Assembly: GCF_008085915.1 (NCBI RefSeq)
Contig: NZ_VSJK01000001.1
Coordinates: 124,001-188,000 of the forward strand
Source: Oceaniovalibus sp. ACAM 378
GTDB lineage: Bacteria > Pseudomonadota > Alphaproteobacteria > Rhodobacterales > Rhodobacteraceae
Direction of reading: 5' to 3'
DNA: 64,000 nucleotides
The stretch's first letter is position 1. The number at the start of each line of letters is the position of its first letter. The notes under the pieces are model-generated. The model did no database searches, had not been told where the DNA came from, and saw only the letters and a program-made list of their open reading frames with translations. A program made the position numbers and the translations under genes. Of this stretch, positions 1 through 8,022 are shown in pieces.

Positions 1-708
1 TTTGAAATAGAAGACTTCATCGGCAAGCTTGACCGGATTGCCGTGCCGCAGGTTGATTTCCAACTGCCCCGCGCCGCCTTCCTGCGTGATGCCGTCGATT
101 TCGAAACCCTGCGCCTCGGCATAGTCATAGATATCGTCGATCACCGGGCCGTATTCATCGACCGCCGACATGGAATAGGCCTGCCGCGCCGCAGCACGCC
201 GCCCGGTGCGCCCCATCATCGGTTCGATCACCTGACCGGGATCAATGTTGCGGGCGACCAGATAGAACTCCATCTCCGGCGCGATGATCGGTTTCCAGCC
301 CTTGGCGTGATAGGCCTGCATCACCCGTTTCAGCACGTTGCGCGGCGCGGTCGGCACCGGTTCACCGGTTTGCAGATAGGCGTCGTGAATCACCTGCAAC
401 GTCCAGTCCGCCGTCCATGGCGCGGCTGTGGCGGTGGAATAATCCGGTGTCAGGATCATGTCGGGCTCGGTAAAGCCCTCGGCCCCCGCCGCCTCGGCCC
501 AGCCGCCGGTGATTGTCTGAAAGAAGATCGAATTGGGCAGGAAAAACTGCTTTTGCCGCGCGAATTTGCTGGCGGGCATCGCCTTGCCCCGGGCGATTCC
601 GGGGATGTCGGAGATGATGCATTCAACCTCGTCCAGACGCCGCCCTTCGAGAAACTCCTGCGCGGCCCGGGGGATTTGGCTTGTCCATTCGGTGTCAGGC
701 CTGTTCAT
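1..708 (-). CDS. Glutamine synthetase-family ligase (gamma-glutamylpolyamine synthetase-like), N-terminal part
   Basis: ATP-dependent ligase of the glutamine synthetase superfamily. The 236 codons seen form the N-terminal half, and the C-terminal catalytic part lies beyond the left edge. The reading starts MNRPDTEWTSQ and contains EFLEGRRLDEVECIISD, IAPEMEFYL, GAGQLEINLRHG and a final DEVFYFK, which are typical beta-grasp and active-site strands of this family. Together with the overlapping amidotransferase and the divergent aminotransferase it suggests gamma-glutamylation of putrescine or a related amine, as in Puu/Spu pathways. The start ATG at 708 lies inside the end of the amidotransferase gene (14-base overlap), so the two are probably translationally coupled. 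The exact substrate is inferred from context only. Confidence 0.85.
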   Translation of the reverse strand, partial: MNRPDTEWTSQIPRAAQEFLEGRRLDEVECIISDIPGIARGKAMPASKFARQKQFFLPNSIFFQTITGGWAEAAGAEGFTEPDMILTPDYSTATAAPWTADWTLQVIHDAYLQTGEPVPTAPRNVLKRVMQAYHAKGWKPIIAPEMEFYLVARNIDPGQVIEPMMGRTGRRAAARQAYSMSAVDEYGPVIDDIYDYAEAQGFEIDGITQEGGAGQLEINLRHGNPVKLADEVFYFK

Positions 709-1384
709 GTGCCGCCGCCTTGAGAAATTGCGCCAGCATCAGGCCGACCGCCCCGTTGTCGACCGGTTCGTGCAACACCGCCATTGCCTGTTCCAGCAGC
801 GGATCGGGCACCACACCGCGGCCGCGATGTTCGATCAGCCCACCGATGAAATCATTGTCGAATTCCGGATGTGCCTGAACGGTCATGATCGTGTCACCAT
901 AGCCAAGGGCCGCATATTCGCAGAAGTCATTACGCCCCAGAACCCGCGCGCCGGGCGGCAAAGTGACCACCTGATCCTGATGCCAGGCGTTCATCACCAC
1001 ATCGCGTCCATCAAAATCATAGGCGGTGCGCCCCACGGCCCAGCCACCAGAGAACTTTTCAACCCGCCCCCCCAAGGCCTGCGCGATGATCTGATGGCCG
1101 AAACAGATGCCGACCATGGGCCGTCCGCCCGCGTGAACATCGCAAATGAACCGCTCCAGCGGCGCGATCCAGTCGTGATCCTCATAAGCGCCGTGGCGCG
1201 ATCCGGTGATCAGCCAGCCATCGGCGTCATCCATCGACGCAGGCATCTGCCCATCGCAGACAAGATAAGTGGAAAAGGTGAAATCGTGCCCTTTCAGAAG
1301 ACGGGCAAACATGGCGGGATAATCGCCTGTCACGGGTTTCAGGGCGTCCGGGGCAAGCCCGGTCTGAAGAATGCCAATATGCAT
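695..1384 (-). CDS. Class I glutamine amidotransferase (GMP synthase-like / PuuD-like)
   Basis: A 229-residue class I amidotransferase or gamma-glutamyl hydrolase domain. The nucleophile elbow MVGICFGHQIIAQALGG carries the catalytic cysteine, and the C-terminal VQAHPEF carries the catalytic His and Glu. The length fits a stand-alone GATase1 domain. Being upstream of, and overlapping, the glutamine synthetase-like gene suggests a role in removing gamma-glutamyl groups during polyamine breakdown. Many stand-alone members have no known substrate, so this is inference. The first codon is ATG at 1384 with only a weak GGTG upstream. Confidence 0.85.
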   Translation of the reverse strand: MHIGILQTGLAPDALKPVTGDYPAMFARLLKGHDFTFSTYLVCDGQMPASMDDADGWLITGSRHGAYEDHDWIAPLERFICDVHAGGRPMVGICFGHQIIAQALGGRVEKFSGGWAVGRTAYDFDGRDVVMNAWHQDQVVTLPPGARVLGRNDFCEYAALGYGDTIMTVQAHPEFDNDFIGGLIEHRGRGVVPDPLLEQAMAVLHEPVDNGAVGLMLAQFLKAAAHEQA

Positions 1385-1542
1385 GGGTCACCGGTTGCAA
1401 GACTTTGCACAGACTAGGCGGCGCGCAAGCGGCGTGCAAGCCGTCAGAAACCGGTGATGGCACCGACCGCGCCGCAAGGGAAGAGATTGCACCCGGCGGC
1501 GCACAGAGCTAGCGTCACTGCACATCCGACAGGAGCAAAATC
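1385..1542. promoter_or_regulatory. Divergent control region with a spaced inverted repeat
   Basis: This region separates the minus-strand amidotransferase/ligase genes from the plus-strand aminotransferase and must hold both promoters. TCACCGGTT at 1388-1396 is repeated as its reverse complement AACCGGTGA at 1449-1457. A TTGCA-N6-TTGCA direct pair lies at about 1395-1409. The arrangement could bind a shared regulator, but no regulator gene is adjacent. Confidence 0.3.
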
Positions 1543-2919
1543 ATGCACGACGACGCCAAATCCTGGGCCCCCAACAGCTGGGAAGCCCGCGCCGAAGCGA
1601 ACACATTCTATGGCTTCACCGATCTTCCCTCGGTGGAACAACGCGGCACCGTGGTTCTGACCCACGGCAAAGGACCGTACGTCTATGATGTGCATGGCCG
1701 CGAATACCTCGATTCAAATTCTGGGCTGTGGAATATGGTCGCCGGCTTTGATCATCCCGAATTGGCTGCCGCCGCGAAGGCGCAGTATGATCGCTTTCCG
1801 GGTTATCATTCATTTTTTGGCCGGATGTCGGACCAGACGGTCATGCTGTCGGAAAAGCTGATTCAGGTCTCGCCGTTTTCCCGGGGCCGGGTCTTTTATA
1901 CCAACTCGGGGTCCGAGGCGAATGACACCCTGGTCAAGATGCTGTGGTTCCTTGGCGCGTCCGAAGGTCAGCCGCAAAAGCGAAAGATCATCACCCGGAT
2001 CAATGGCTATCACGGGGTCACCATTGTATCGGCCAGCATGACCGGCAAACCTTATAACTCGGTGTTCGGTCTGCCTTTGGATGGGTTTTTGCACCTGACC
2101 TGCCCGCATTATTGGCGTGAAGGGCGCGACGGAGAATCCGAGGCGCAGTTCACCGCTCGGCTCGCGCAAGAGCTGGAAGACATGATCGCCCGCGAAGGTG
2201 CCGATACCATCGCCGCTTTCGTTGCTGAGCCGGTGATGGGGGCCGGTGGAGTAATTCCGCCGTCCAAGGGCTATTTTCAGGCGATCCAGCCGATCCTAAA
2301 GAAACATGGCATCCCGCTGGTGGCCGATGAGGTGATCACCGGATTCGGGCGCACCGGCGAAATGTGGGGCAGTGAGGCCTACGATTTCGTGCCCGACGCT
2401 ATCATTTCCTCCAAGGCGCTGACTGCGGGATATTTCCCGATGGGTGCCGTCATTCTTGGCCCCGATCTGTCGGACCGGATGCAGGCCGCCGCCGAGGCGA
2501 TCGAGGAATTCCCCCACGGGTTCACCGCCTCGGGCCACCCCGTCGGATGCGCCATCGCGCTGAAGGCAATCGATCTGGTGGAAAACGGGTTGCTGGACCA
2601 AGTGCGCGCGCTGATACCGCAGTTCGAGGCCGGGCTGAACCATCTGGCGCAGATGGACAACATCGGCGAGGCGCGCGGCAAGGGTCTGATGGGTGCGCTT
2701 GAGGCGGTCAACGACAAGGCGACCAAGACGCCCTTCGACAGTGATCTGAGCGTTTCAGAACGGATCGCCAACACCTGTACCGATCACGGGTTGATCTGTC
2801 GTCCGCTGGGTCAAGCCATCGTGCTGTGCCCTGCCTTTGTGATGACACCCGCCGAGATGGACCAGATGTTCGGACGGTTGGAAGCGGCGTTGAAACAGGT
2901 GTTTCCTGAGGTCGGTTGA
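1543..2919 (+). CDS. Class III PLP aminotransferase (SpuC-like polyamine/omega-amino acid:pyruvate aminotransferase)
   Basis: A 458-residue fold-type I, class III aminotransferase that transfers an amino group from a polyamine or omega-amino acid to a keto acid. Diagnostic parts are TNSGSEANDT (cofactor phosphate), RINGYHGVT, the aspartate of VADEVITGFGRTG and the Schiff-base lysine in ISSKALTAGY. The start has a clear AGGAG at 1531-1535, 7 bases before ATG. It is divergent from the amidotransferase and ligase genes and probably works with them. Similarity to SpuC-type putrescine:pyruvate transaminases is recognised from motif context. The amino donor cannot be settled from sequence alone. 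Confidence 0.88.
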   Translation: MHDDAKSWAPNSWEARAEANTFYGFTDLPSVEQRGTVVLTHGKGPYVYDVHGREYLDSNSGLWNMVAGFDHPELAAAAKAQYDRFPGYHSFFGRMSDQTVMLSEKLIQVSPFSRGRVFYTNSGSEANDTLVKMLWFLGASEGQPQKRKIITRINGYHGVTIVSASMTGKPYNSVFGLPLDGFLHLTCPHYWREGRDGESEAQFTARLAQELEDMIAREGADTIAAFVAEPVMGAGGVIPPSKGYFQAIQPILKKHGIPLVADEVITGFGRTGEMWGSEAYDFVPDAIISSKALTAGYFPMGAVILGPDLSDRMQAAAEAIEEFPHGFTASGHPVGCAIALKAIDLVENGLLDQVRALIPQFEAGLNHLAQMDNIGEARGKGLMGALEAVNDKATKTPFDSDLSVSERIANTCTDHGLICRPLGQAIVLCPAFVMTPAEMDQMFGRLEAALKQVFPEVG

Positions 2920-2945
2920 CCCCGGGCGCGAAACAGGAGGACGCA

Positions 2946-3182
2946 ATGCCAAAGGCAATAACCGTCGCGTTGGACAAGCTGGAGGCCGGCGATTGGGAAG
3001 CCGCCCATACCATCGCTCAGGATGAATCCGGGGCGTTGGCCGCTTGGCTCCATGCGCATCTGCACCGTGCCGAGGGCGACAATGCAAATGCCGCCTATTG
3101 GTATCGCCAGGCTGGGCGCGCGCCCTTCACCGGATCGCTTGAGGAAGAACGCCGCGCCCTGCGCGACGATGCCACGGGCTGA
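2946..3182 (+). CDS. Conserved small cytosolic protein, unknown function
   Basis: A 78-residue protein starting MPKAITVALD, preceded by a strong ACAGGAGG at 2933-2940. This favours 2946 over an in-frame start 30 bases upstream. It has two short amphipathic helices and a WLHAHLHRAEGD...AAYWYRQAG segment, which I recognise as a conserved but unnamed family with a TPR-like helix-turn-helix look. It lies 26 bases after the aminotransferase stop and is probably cotranscribed with it. No catalytic motif or signal peptide is seen. Confidence 0.75.
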   Translation: MPKAITVALDKLEAGDWEAAHTIAQDESGALAAWLHAHLHRAEGDNANAAYWYRQAGRAPFTGSLEEERRALRDDATG

Positions 3183-3218
3183 ACGCCGTCGGCGGTGCAG
3201 GCCCGTATCGCGACAGCC

Positions 3219-3761
3219 CTATTTGTCGATCTTTGACAGTTTCGCCTGCATTTCAGCCAGTTGCCTGCGGATTTCCTGCAACTCGGTCGCGCTGGTCGGT
3301 TCTTCGGCAGGCTCGGCGGATGCATTTCCGATTATGCCGCCGGTCATCGCCTTGATAAACGCCTGTTGCTGCGTGCGCATCGCCTCATAACCCGGCATGC
3401 TGGACATCGGATTCAAGACGTTCTCCATCACTTTGGACTGGCCGTTGCGCAGCATGTCGAAGCTCATTGCCAGAAACTGTGGCACCACGGATTGCGCCTG
3501 CGTCGAGTAGCTGCGGACAAGATCGGTCAGCACGCCCAACGGCAAGACGTTTTCGCCCTTGGATTCGTGTTCGGCGATGATCTGAAGAAGGTATTGCCGG
3601 GTCAGGTCATCGCCCGATTTCAGGTCGACAATCCGAACTTCGCGCCCTGCCCGGATGAACCTGGCAATATCTTCAAGCGTGACGTAATCGCTCGTCTCGG
3701 TGTTATAGAGGCGGCGGCTGGCATAGCGCTTGATCAGCAGCGGCGAAGATGTATCGGCCAA
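3219..3761 (-). CDS. phaR: Polyhydroxyalkanoate synthesis repressor PhaR
   Basis: A 180-residue repressor that binds both PHA and DNA and controls phasin and its own gene. The N-terminal PHA-accumulation DNA-binding domain is clear (LLIKRYASRRLYNTETSDYV, then TLEDIARFIR), followed by the PHB_acc region (LTRQYLLQIIAEHESKG) and a C-terminal coiled coil (ELQEIRRQLAEMQAKLSKI). I place the start at TTG 3761 because GGGAGA lies 5 bases upstream and homologous proteins begin next to this point. The frame is open 17 codons further upstream but has no ribosome site there. It lies behind phaP and phaC in the same direction, with a terminator between phaP and phaR. Confidence 0.93.
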   Translation of the reverse strand: MADTSSPLLIKRYASRRLYNTETSDYVTLEDIARFIRAGREVRIVDLKSGDDLTRQYLLQIIAEHESKGENVLPLGVLTDLVRSYSTQAQSVVPQFLAMSFDMLRNGQSKVMENVLNPMSSMPGYEAMRTQQQAFIKAMTGGIIGNASAEPAEEPTSATELQEIRRQLAEMQAKLSKIDK

Positions 3762-3811
3762 GGAAGTCTCCCGGTTTTTGCGGTGCAGCGTCAGCGTATG
3801 GCAGTGCTGCA

Positions 3812-3844
3812 CAAAAAGAAAGGGCGAGTGCAGTGCACTCGCCC
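3812..3844 (-). terminator. Rho-independent terminator after phaP
   Basis: An 11-base perfect stem (3822-3832 with 3834-3844) is followed on the minus strand by TTTCTTTTT. It lies 44 bases past the phaP stop and before phaR, so most phasin transcripts should end here and phaR probably has its own promoter or relies on read-through. The stem centre TGCA-N-TGCA also resembles part of a PhaR site. Confidence 0.8.
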
Positions 3845-3887
3845 AGACCTGTCCTCGGCAGGGAGGAGCCTTGAACAGATCGTCAGA

Positions 3888-4337
3888 TCACTTTGCAGTG
3901 GTCGCTTTCTTGGCGGCCGTGCTCATGTCGTCGCCCATTTTCTTGGCGGCGGTCGACATGTCCTGCTGAGCGTCTTTGCCAGCGGCCATCATGACTTCGA
4001 CGGTTTCCATCTGCACTTTTTTCGCAACTTCGGCGAAAGCGGCCATGGATTCGCTGGTCATTTCAGCCTGAGCCGAAGCGAAATCGCTTACCGACTGGCC
4101 GTATTCGGCAGGCTCGGTCTTGAGCTTGGAAACGTCGCCCATCTTGGCCAAAGTCGCCTTGGTCCAAGCGGTCGAGATTTCGGTCGACTTTTCAGCGGCT
4201 TCCAGCGCCACTTTCGACAGTTTCTCGCCGAAGGCTGCATAGGACTTGAAACCGTCCTGGAAGGCCGACATGTCGATTGGCATTGCGCCCATCATGTCCT
4301 GCATCGTCTTTGCGTAGTCTTGTGTTTTCGTAACCAT
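3888..4337 (-). CDS. phaP: Phasin (PHA granule surface protein)
   Basis: A 149-residue amphipathic helical protein that coats PHA granules. It has the phasin-type N-terminus (MVTKTQDYAKTMQDMM), long heptad-like helices without cysteine, and a lysine/alanine C-terminus with MSTAAKKMGDD followed by MSTAAKKATTAK, a small internal duplication. GGAGAG lies 8 bases before ATG 4337. The upstream region holds two PhaR-type operators, as expected for the main PhaR target. It lies between phaC and phaR. Confidence 0.9.
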   Translation of the reverse strand: MVTKTQDYAKTMQDMMGAMPIDMSAFQDGFKSYAAFGEKLSKVALEAAEKSTEISTAWTKATLAKMGDVSKLKTEPAEYGQSVSDFASAQAEMTSESMAAFAEVAKKVQMETVEVMMAAGKDAQQDMSTAAKKMGDDMSTAAKKATTAK

Positions 4338-4394
4338 ATCAACTCTCCTTCTTGCGGCCTGTGCCGCGTTGTCGTTCTAAGGAGAATATGCATG

Positions 4395-4405
4395 CTGCAG
4401 CGCAG
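4395..4405. promoter_or_regulatory. PhaR-type operator 1 before phaP
   Basis: CTGC-AGC-GCAG is an exact match to the CTGC-N3-GCAG motif described for Paracoccus PhaR. The palindrome extends to ATGCTGC/GCAGCAT (4393-4407). It lies about 58 bases upstream of the phaP start. Confidence 0.75.
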
Positions 4406-4421
4406 CATTTCAAGTATTATT

Positions 4422-4432
4422 CTGCACCGCAG
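4422..4432. promoter_or_regulatory. PhaR-type operator 2 before phaP
   Basis: CTGC-ACC-GCAG is a second exact CTGC-N3-GCAG match. Its centre is 27 bp from that of operator 1. Paired sites suggest cooperative repression of phaP. Confidence 0.75.
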
Positions 4433-4469
4433 CATAAAAATTTGCGGCAATGCAGAATGGCTTTGAATA

Positions 4470-6281
4470 TCAGCCGGTTGTCCCGGACGTCACATATGTT
4501 CCCGGTGCGGCGGCGAGAATTTCGCGCCCGTCAGCGCCGGGAATCAGTGCCGTGACCTGTGCGCCAGAGCGTTTGCGCAGCCATGTCTCCCAACGTGGCC
4601 ACCATGATCCCGGGGTGAATTCGGCGTCAGCGCGCCATGCGGCGTGATCCTCGGGCCAGGCGCTGTTGGTATAGTGGCCGTATTTCTTCTTCGACGGCGG
4701 ATTGACGATCCCGGCGATATGGCCCGACTGGGACAGGATGAACGTCTTCGACCGGCTGCTCATCTGGCGCATCCCGGCATAGCTCGAAGGCCACGCGGCG
4801 ATGTGATCGGTTTCGCAGGCGATGGCGCAGATCGGCACCTTGACCTCGGACAGATGCAACGTTTCGCCCAGCAGATCAAACCCGCCAGACGCGAATTCGT
4901 TGCGCTGACACAGCCCGCGCAGATATTCCATCGCCATCTTGGCCGGCAGGTTGGTGGCGTCACCGTTCCAGAACAACAGATCGAACGCCGGCGGCGCTTC
5001 GCCCAGCATATAGCTGCGGATCGCTGGCTGATAGATCAGGTCGTTGCTGCGCAGATAGGAAAACGTGCGCGACATATAAAATGACTCAAGGATGCCTTTT
5101 CGCGTCACCTCGGCCTCAAGCCCATCGACGAAATCGTCGTTCAGGAAGACGCCCACCTCGCCCTGATCCGAAAAATCGGTAAGCGTGGTAAAGAAGGTGG
5201 CGGATTTGACCGATGTATCGCCACGCTTTTCCATCAGCGCCAGCGTCAGCGACAGGGTGGTGCCCGCAATGCAATACCCCACAACGTTGGTCTGATCCTG
5301 TCCGGTGATCTGTTTCACCTGGTCGATGGCGGTCAGATATCCCTCTTCGATATAGTCGCCCAGCCCGGTTTCGGCAAAGGACGGATCGGGGTTCACCCAA
5401 CTGACCACGAACAGGGTATAGCCCTGATCGACGATCCAGCGGATCAGGCTGTTGGCGGGTTTCAGATCGAGGATATAGAATTTGTTGATCCAGGGCGGAA
5501 AGATCAGCAAGGGAGTCTTGCGCACTTTTTCCGTGGTCGGGGCATATTGGATCAGTTCGAACAACCGGTTGCGGTACACAACCGAGCCTTCGGCAGTCGC
5601 GATGTTTTCGCCCACGCGAAACGCCTTCTTGTCGGCCAGACTGACCAGCAGTTCACCATCCGACGCCTCGATGTCGCGCACAAGGTTCTCCAACCCGTCG
5701 ACCAATGACTGACCTTCGGTCTCCACCGCCTTGGCCAGCGCCTCGGGATTGGTGCCGAGAAAATTCGTCGGGCTGAACATATCCGCGATCTGCTGGGTAA
5801 AGTAACCGATGCGGCGCCGGTCGCCATCGCTCAGCCCATCCAGCGACGCCACCGCCTCACTCATGGCATCGGCATTGAAAAGATACTGCTGCTTGAGAAA
5901 GTTGAAATAGGGGTGTGAGTCCCACATCGGATTCGAAAATCGTCTGTCGCTGGGGCCGGTATCGACCGGCGCGGCAATCTTTCCCGACGCCAAAGTCTGT
6001 TGTGCCTCTACGTAATGTTGCATCGTGCGGGCCCAATATCCCACCTGTCTCTCAAAAATCTTGGCCGGGTTGGACATGATTTCAGAGATATAGGCGGCTG
6101 CGGTCTTTTGAAACAAATCCTGTCCCGGACCTTGCAACGCCTTGGGGACCTGACGTTTATCGGACATCGCCGCGAGCAGACGCTTGGAAAGTTCTTCGAC
6201 CTTGACAAGGTTCCGGGTGAGCAGTTCGCTGTGCTCGTGCCCGCCACTCTGCCCGTCGGTCCCGGAATCATTTGTTGTCAT
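4470..6281 (-). CDS. phaC: Class I poly(R)-hydroxyalkanoic acid synthase
   Basis: Polymerises (R)-3-hydroxyacyl-CoA into PHA at the granule surface. The 603-residue length is normal for class I. The lipase-like box GYCIAG holds the catalytic cysteine (about residue 337). CETDHIAAW supplies the aspartate and SQSGHIAGIVNPP the histidine. PPWINKFYILDLKP is the family signature, and the N-terminal PhaC domain occupies roughly residues 60-240. It is divergent from phaZ and upstream of phaP and phaR. A PhaR-type operator 24 bases before the start suggests product-responsive control. The start ATG at 6281 has an imperfect AGGGCGG about 10 bases upstream. Confidence 0.96.
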   Translation of the reverse strand: MTTNDSGTDGQSGGHEHSELLTRNLVKVEELSKRLLAAMSDKRQVPKALQGPGQDLFQKTAAAYISEIMSNPAKIFERQVGYWARTMQHYVEAQQTLASGKIAAPVDTGPSDRRFSNPMWDSHPYFNFLKQQYLFNADAMSEAVASLDGLSDGDRRRIGYFTQQIADMFSPTNFLGTNPEALAKAVETEGQSLVDGLENLVRDIEASDGELLVSLADKKAFRVGENIATAEGSVVYRNRLFELIQYAPTTEKVRKTPLLIFPPWINKFYILDLKPANSLIRWIVDQGYTLFVVSWVNPDPSFAETGLGDYIEEGYLTAIDQVKQITGQDQTNVVGYCIAGTTLSLTLALMEKRGDTSVKSATFFTTLTDFSDQGEVGVFLNDDFVDGLEAEVTRKGILESFYMSRTFSYLRSNDLIYQPAIRSYMLGEAPPAFDLLFWNGDATNLPAKMAMEYLRGLCQRNEFASGGFDLLGETLHLSEVKVPICAIACETDHIAAWPSSYAGMRQMSSRSKTFILSQSGHIAGIVNPPSKKKYGHYTNSAWPEDHAAWRADAEFTPGSWWPRWETWLRKRSGAQVTALIPGADGREILAAAPGTYVTSGTTG

Positions 6282-6304
6282 GTTGAGTTTTCCGCCCTAG
6301 TTTG

Positions 6305-6315
6305 CTGCACAGCAG
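6305..6315. promoter_or_regulatory. PhaR-type operator between phaC and phaZ
   Basis: CTGC-ACA-GCAG is an exact CTGC-N3-GCAG match, and the palindrome extends to TGCTGC/GCAGCA at 6303-6317. It lies 24 bases upstream of phaC and 105 bases upstream of phaZ, so it could control either or both. Confidence 0.7.
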
Positions 6316-6419
6316 CATAAATCGCATGTCTCCATCATAGCTGTCTTGGGTCGATGGTGCAAAAGCGATGAATATGTCCCCGACAAGCACGACCGGCCAT
6401 GCCGGTATCAAGGAGTAAC

Positions 6420-8018
6420 ATGCGGTATACGCCGACTTACGATATCATGGAAACGATGCGCAACACCAACCAATGGCTGGGCGCGACGGCAACGGCGATC
6501 GGCAGCAACCCCGCGACGGGCCTTGTACCTAATCCGTTCTTTCGGATGCTGGCTGCTTGGGGCGAAGTGACCGAACGCGCCTTCTCGCGTATGGTGGCCA
6601 AGCCTGATTGGGACATCGACAGCATTCTCAATTTTGATGGCCGCGACATGGTGGTCACCGCCAAGCCCGAACTCAGACTGCCGTTTGGCGATCTTATCCG
6701 CTTTGATGTGTCGGGCCGCCCCGCGCGCAGCCGGCGCATCCTGCTGGTGGCACCAATGTCGGGGCACTATGCCACGCTGTTGCGTTCCACCGTGGTCAGC
6801 CTGCTGCCCGACGCCGATGTCTGGATCACCGACTGGCACAATGCCCGTGACATTCCGGTCAGCGAGGGCAAGTTCGACGTCGAGGATTACACTCAGTATC
6901 TGGTCGATTTCATGCGGCACATGGGCCCCGACACCCATGTGATCGCCGTCTGTCAGCCCGCGCCGCTTGCGCTGGCCGCCACCGCCATGCTGGCCGAGGA
7001 TTCGCCCGAGGCGCAGCCCGCGACCCTGACCCTGATCGGCGGACCGATTGATCCCGACGCGGCAGATACCGATGTCACCGATTTCGGGCGTCGCGTCACC
7101 ATGGGTCAACTTGAGAGGTACGTGATTCAGCGTGTCGGGTTCAACCACGCGGGCGCAGGGCGGCTGGTCTATCCGGGTCTGCTGCAACTGTCGTCGTTCA
7201 TTTCGATGAACACGGAAACCCATGCGCAGGCGTTTACCAATCAGATCATGAAGATAGCCCAGGGCGAGGCAGGCGAACACGACAAGCACAACAAATTCTA
7301 TGACGAATACCTTGCCGTTATGGACATGACGGCGGAGTTCTATCTTTCAACCGTCGAGCGGGTGTTCAAAAGCCGCGATATCGCACGCAACGATTTCACG
7401 GTTGCCGGGCGCGTGGTCGACATTGGCAAGATCACCGATGTGGCGGTCAAGATTGTCGAGGGCGAGAATGACGATATCTCCGCGCCCGGTCAGTGCCTTG
7501 CGGCCTTGCCGCTGCTGACTGGCCTGCCGGATTCGAAAAAGTTCAGCCATCTGGAGCCCGGTGCCGGACACTATGGCATCTTTGCAGGCAAAAGCTGGCG
7601 CAACAACATCCGCCCGCTGGTGCTCGATTTTATCGATAGAAACAGCAAAACGACCCCGGCCCAGCCGAATGCCGCCCAACCGGTCGCCGCAAGATCCGAC
7701 CAGACATCAGTTTCGACTGCCGAAGTTCAGGAAAGTCCGGCGACCCCTAAAGTCGCGCCTGCCGCCCCCAAGGCCGAAGCTCCGGCAAAGCCGACGCAAG
7801 CGGATATTCCACCAACCCCTGTGAAGGCCGAAAAACCGGCCAATATCGACACGCCGGTAAATCCGAAAAAGGCTGAAACTCCGGTCAAAGCCGACAGTCC
7901 GGCAAAACCGGTTTCGGCTGAAGTTGTGGCAAGCCCGGCAAAGGCCGACGTTTCCACGGCTCGCGCAACGGCTCCGACAAAACAATCAAAGCGCGCCAAG
8001 ACAAAGCGAGCGAAATAA
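6420..8018 (+). CDS. phaZ: Intracellular PHA depolymerase with a long Lys/Pro/Ala-rich tail
   Basis: Hydrolyses stored PHA. The core (about residues 1-408) is the i-PHB depolymerase fold: MRYTPTYDIMETMRNTNQW at the N-terminus, VAPMSGHYATLLR, the cysteine lipase-like box AVCQPAP, an aspartate in EGENDDIS and the histidine in GAGHYGIFAGKSW. The start ATG 6420 follows AAGGAG by 4 bases; an in-frame codon 7 residues earlier has no site. After the core comes about 124 residues of low-complexity sequence rich in K, P, A, T and V, with recurring (K/T)AEx-P-K units, ending in KRAKTKRAK. I infer this tail is disordered and basic; its role is unknown. It is divergent from phaC. Confidence 0.92.
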   Translation: MRYTPTYDIMETMRNTNQWLGATATAIGSNPATGLVPNPFFRMLAAWGEVTERAFSRMVAKPDWDIDSILNFDGRDMVVTAKPELRLPFGDLIRFDVSGRPARSRRILLVAPMSGHYATLLRSTVVSLLPDADVWITDWHNARDIPVSEGKFDVEDYTQYLVDFMRHMGPDTHVIAVCQPAPLALAATAMLAEDSPEAQPATLTLIGGPIDPDAADTDVTDFGRRVTMGQLERYVIQRVGFNHAGAGRLVYPGLLQLSSFISMNTETHAQAFTNQIMKIAQGEAGEHDKHNKFYDEYLAVMDMTAEFYLSTVERVFKSRDIARNDFTVAGRVVDIGKITDVAVKIVEGENDDISAPGQCLAALPLLTGLPDSKKFSHLEPGAGHYGIFAGKSWRNNIRPLVLDFIDRNSKTTPAQPNAAQPVAARSDQTSVSTAEVQESPATPKVAPAAPKAEAPAKPTQADIPPTPVKAEKPANIDTPVNPKKAETPVKADSPAKPVSAEVVASPAKADVSTARATAPTKQSKRAKTKRAK

Positions 8019-8022
8019 CCGC

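Noticed and set aside
3261-4466. 401-codon plus-strand open frame
   Set aside because: It runs through phaR and phaP on the opposite strand; its sequence has no family features.
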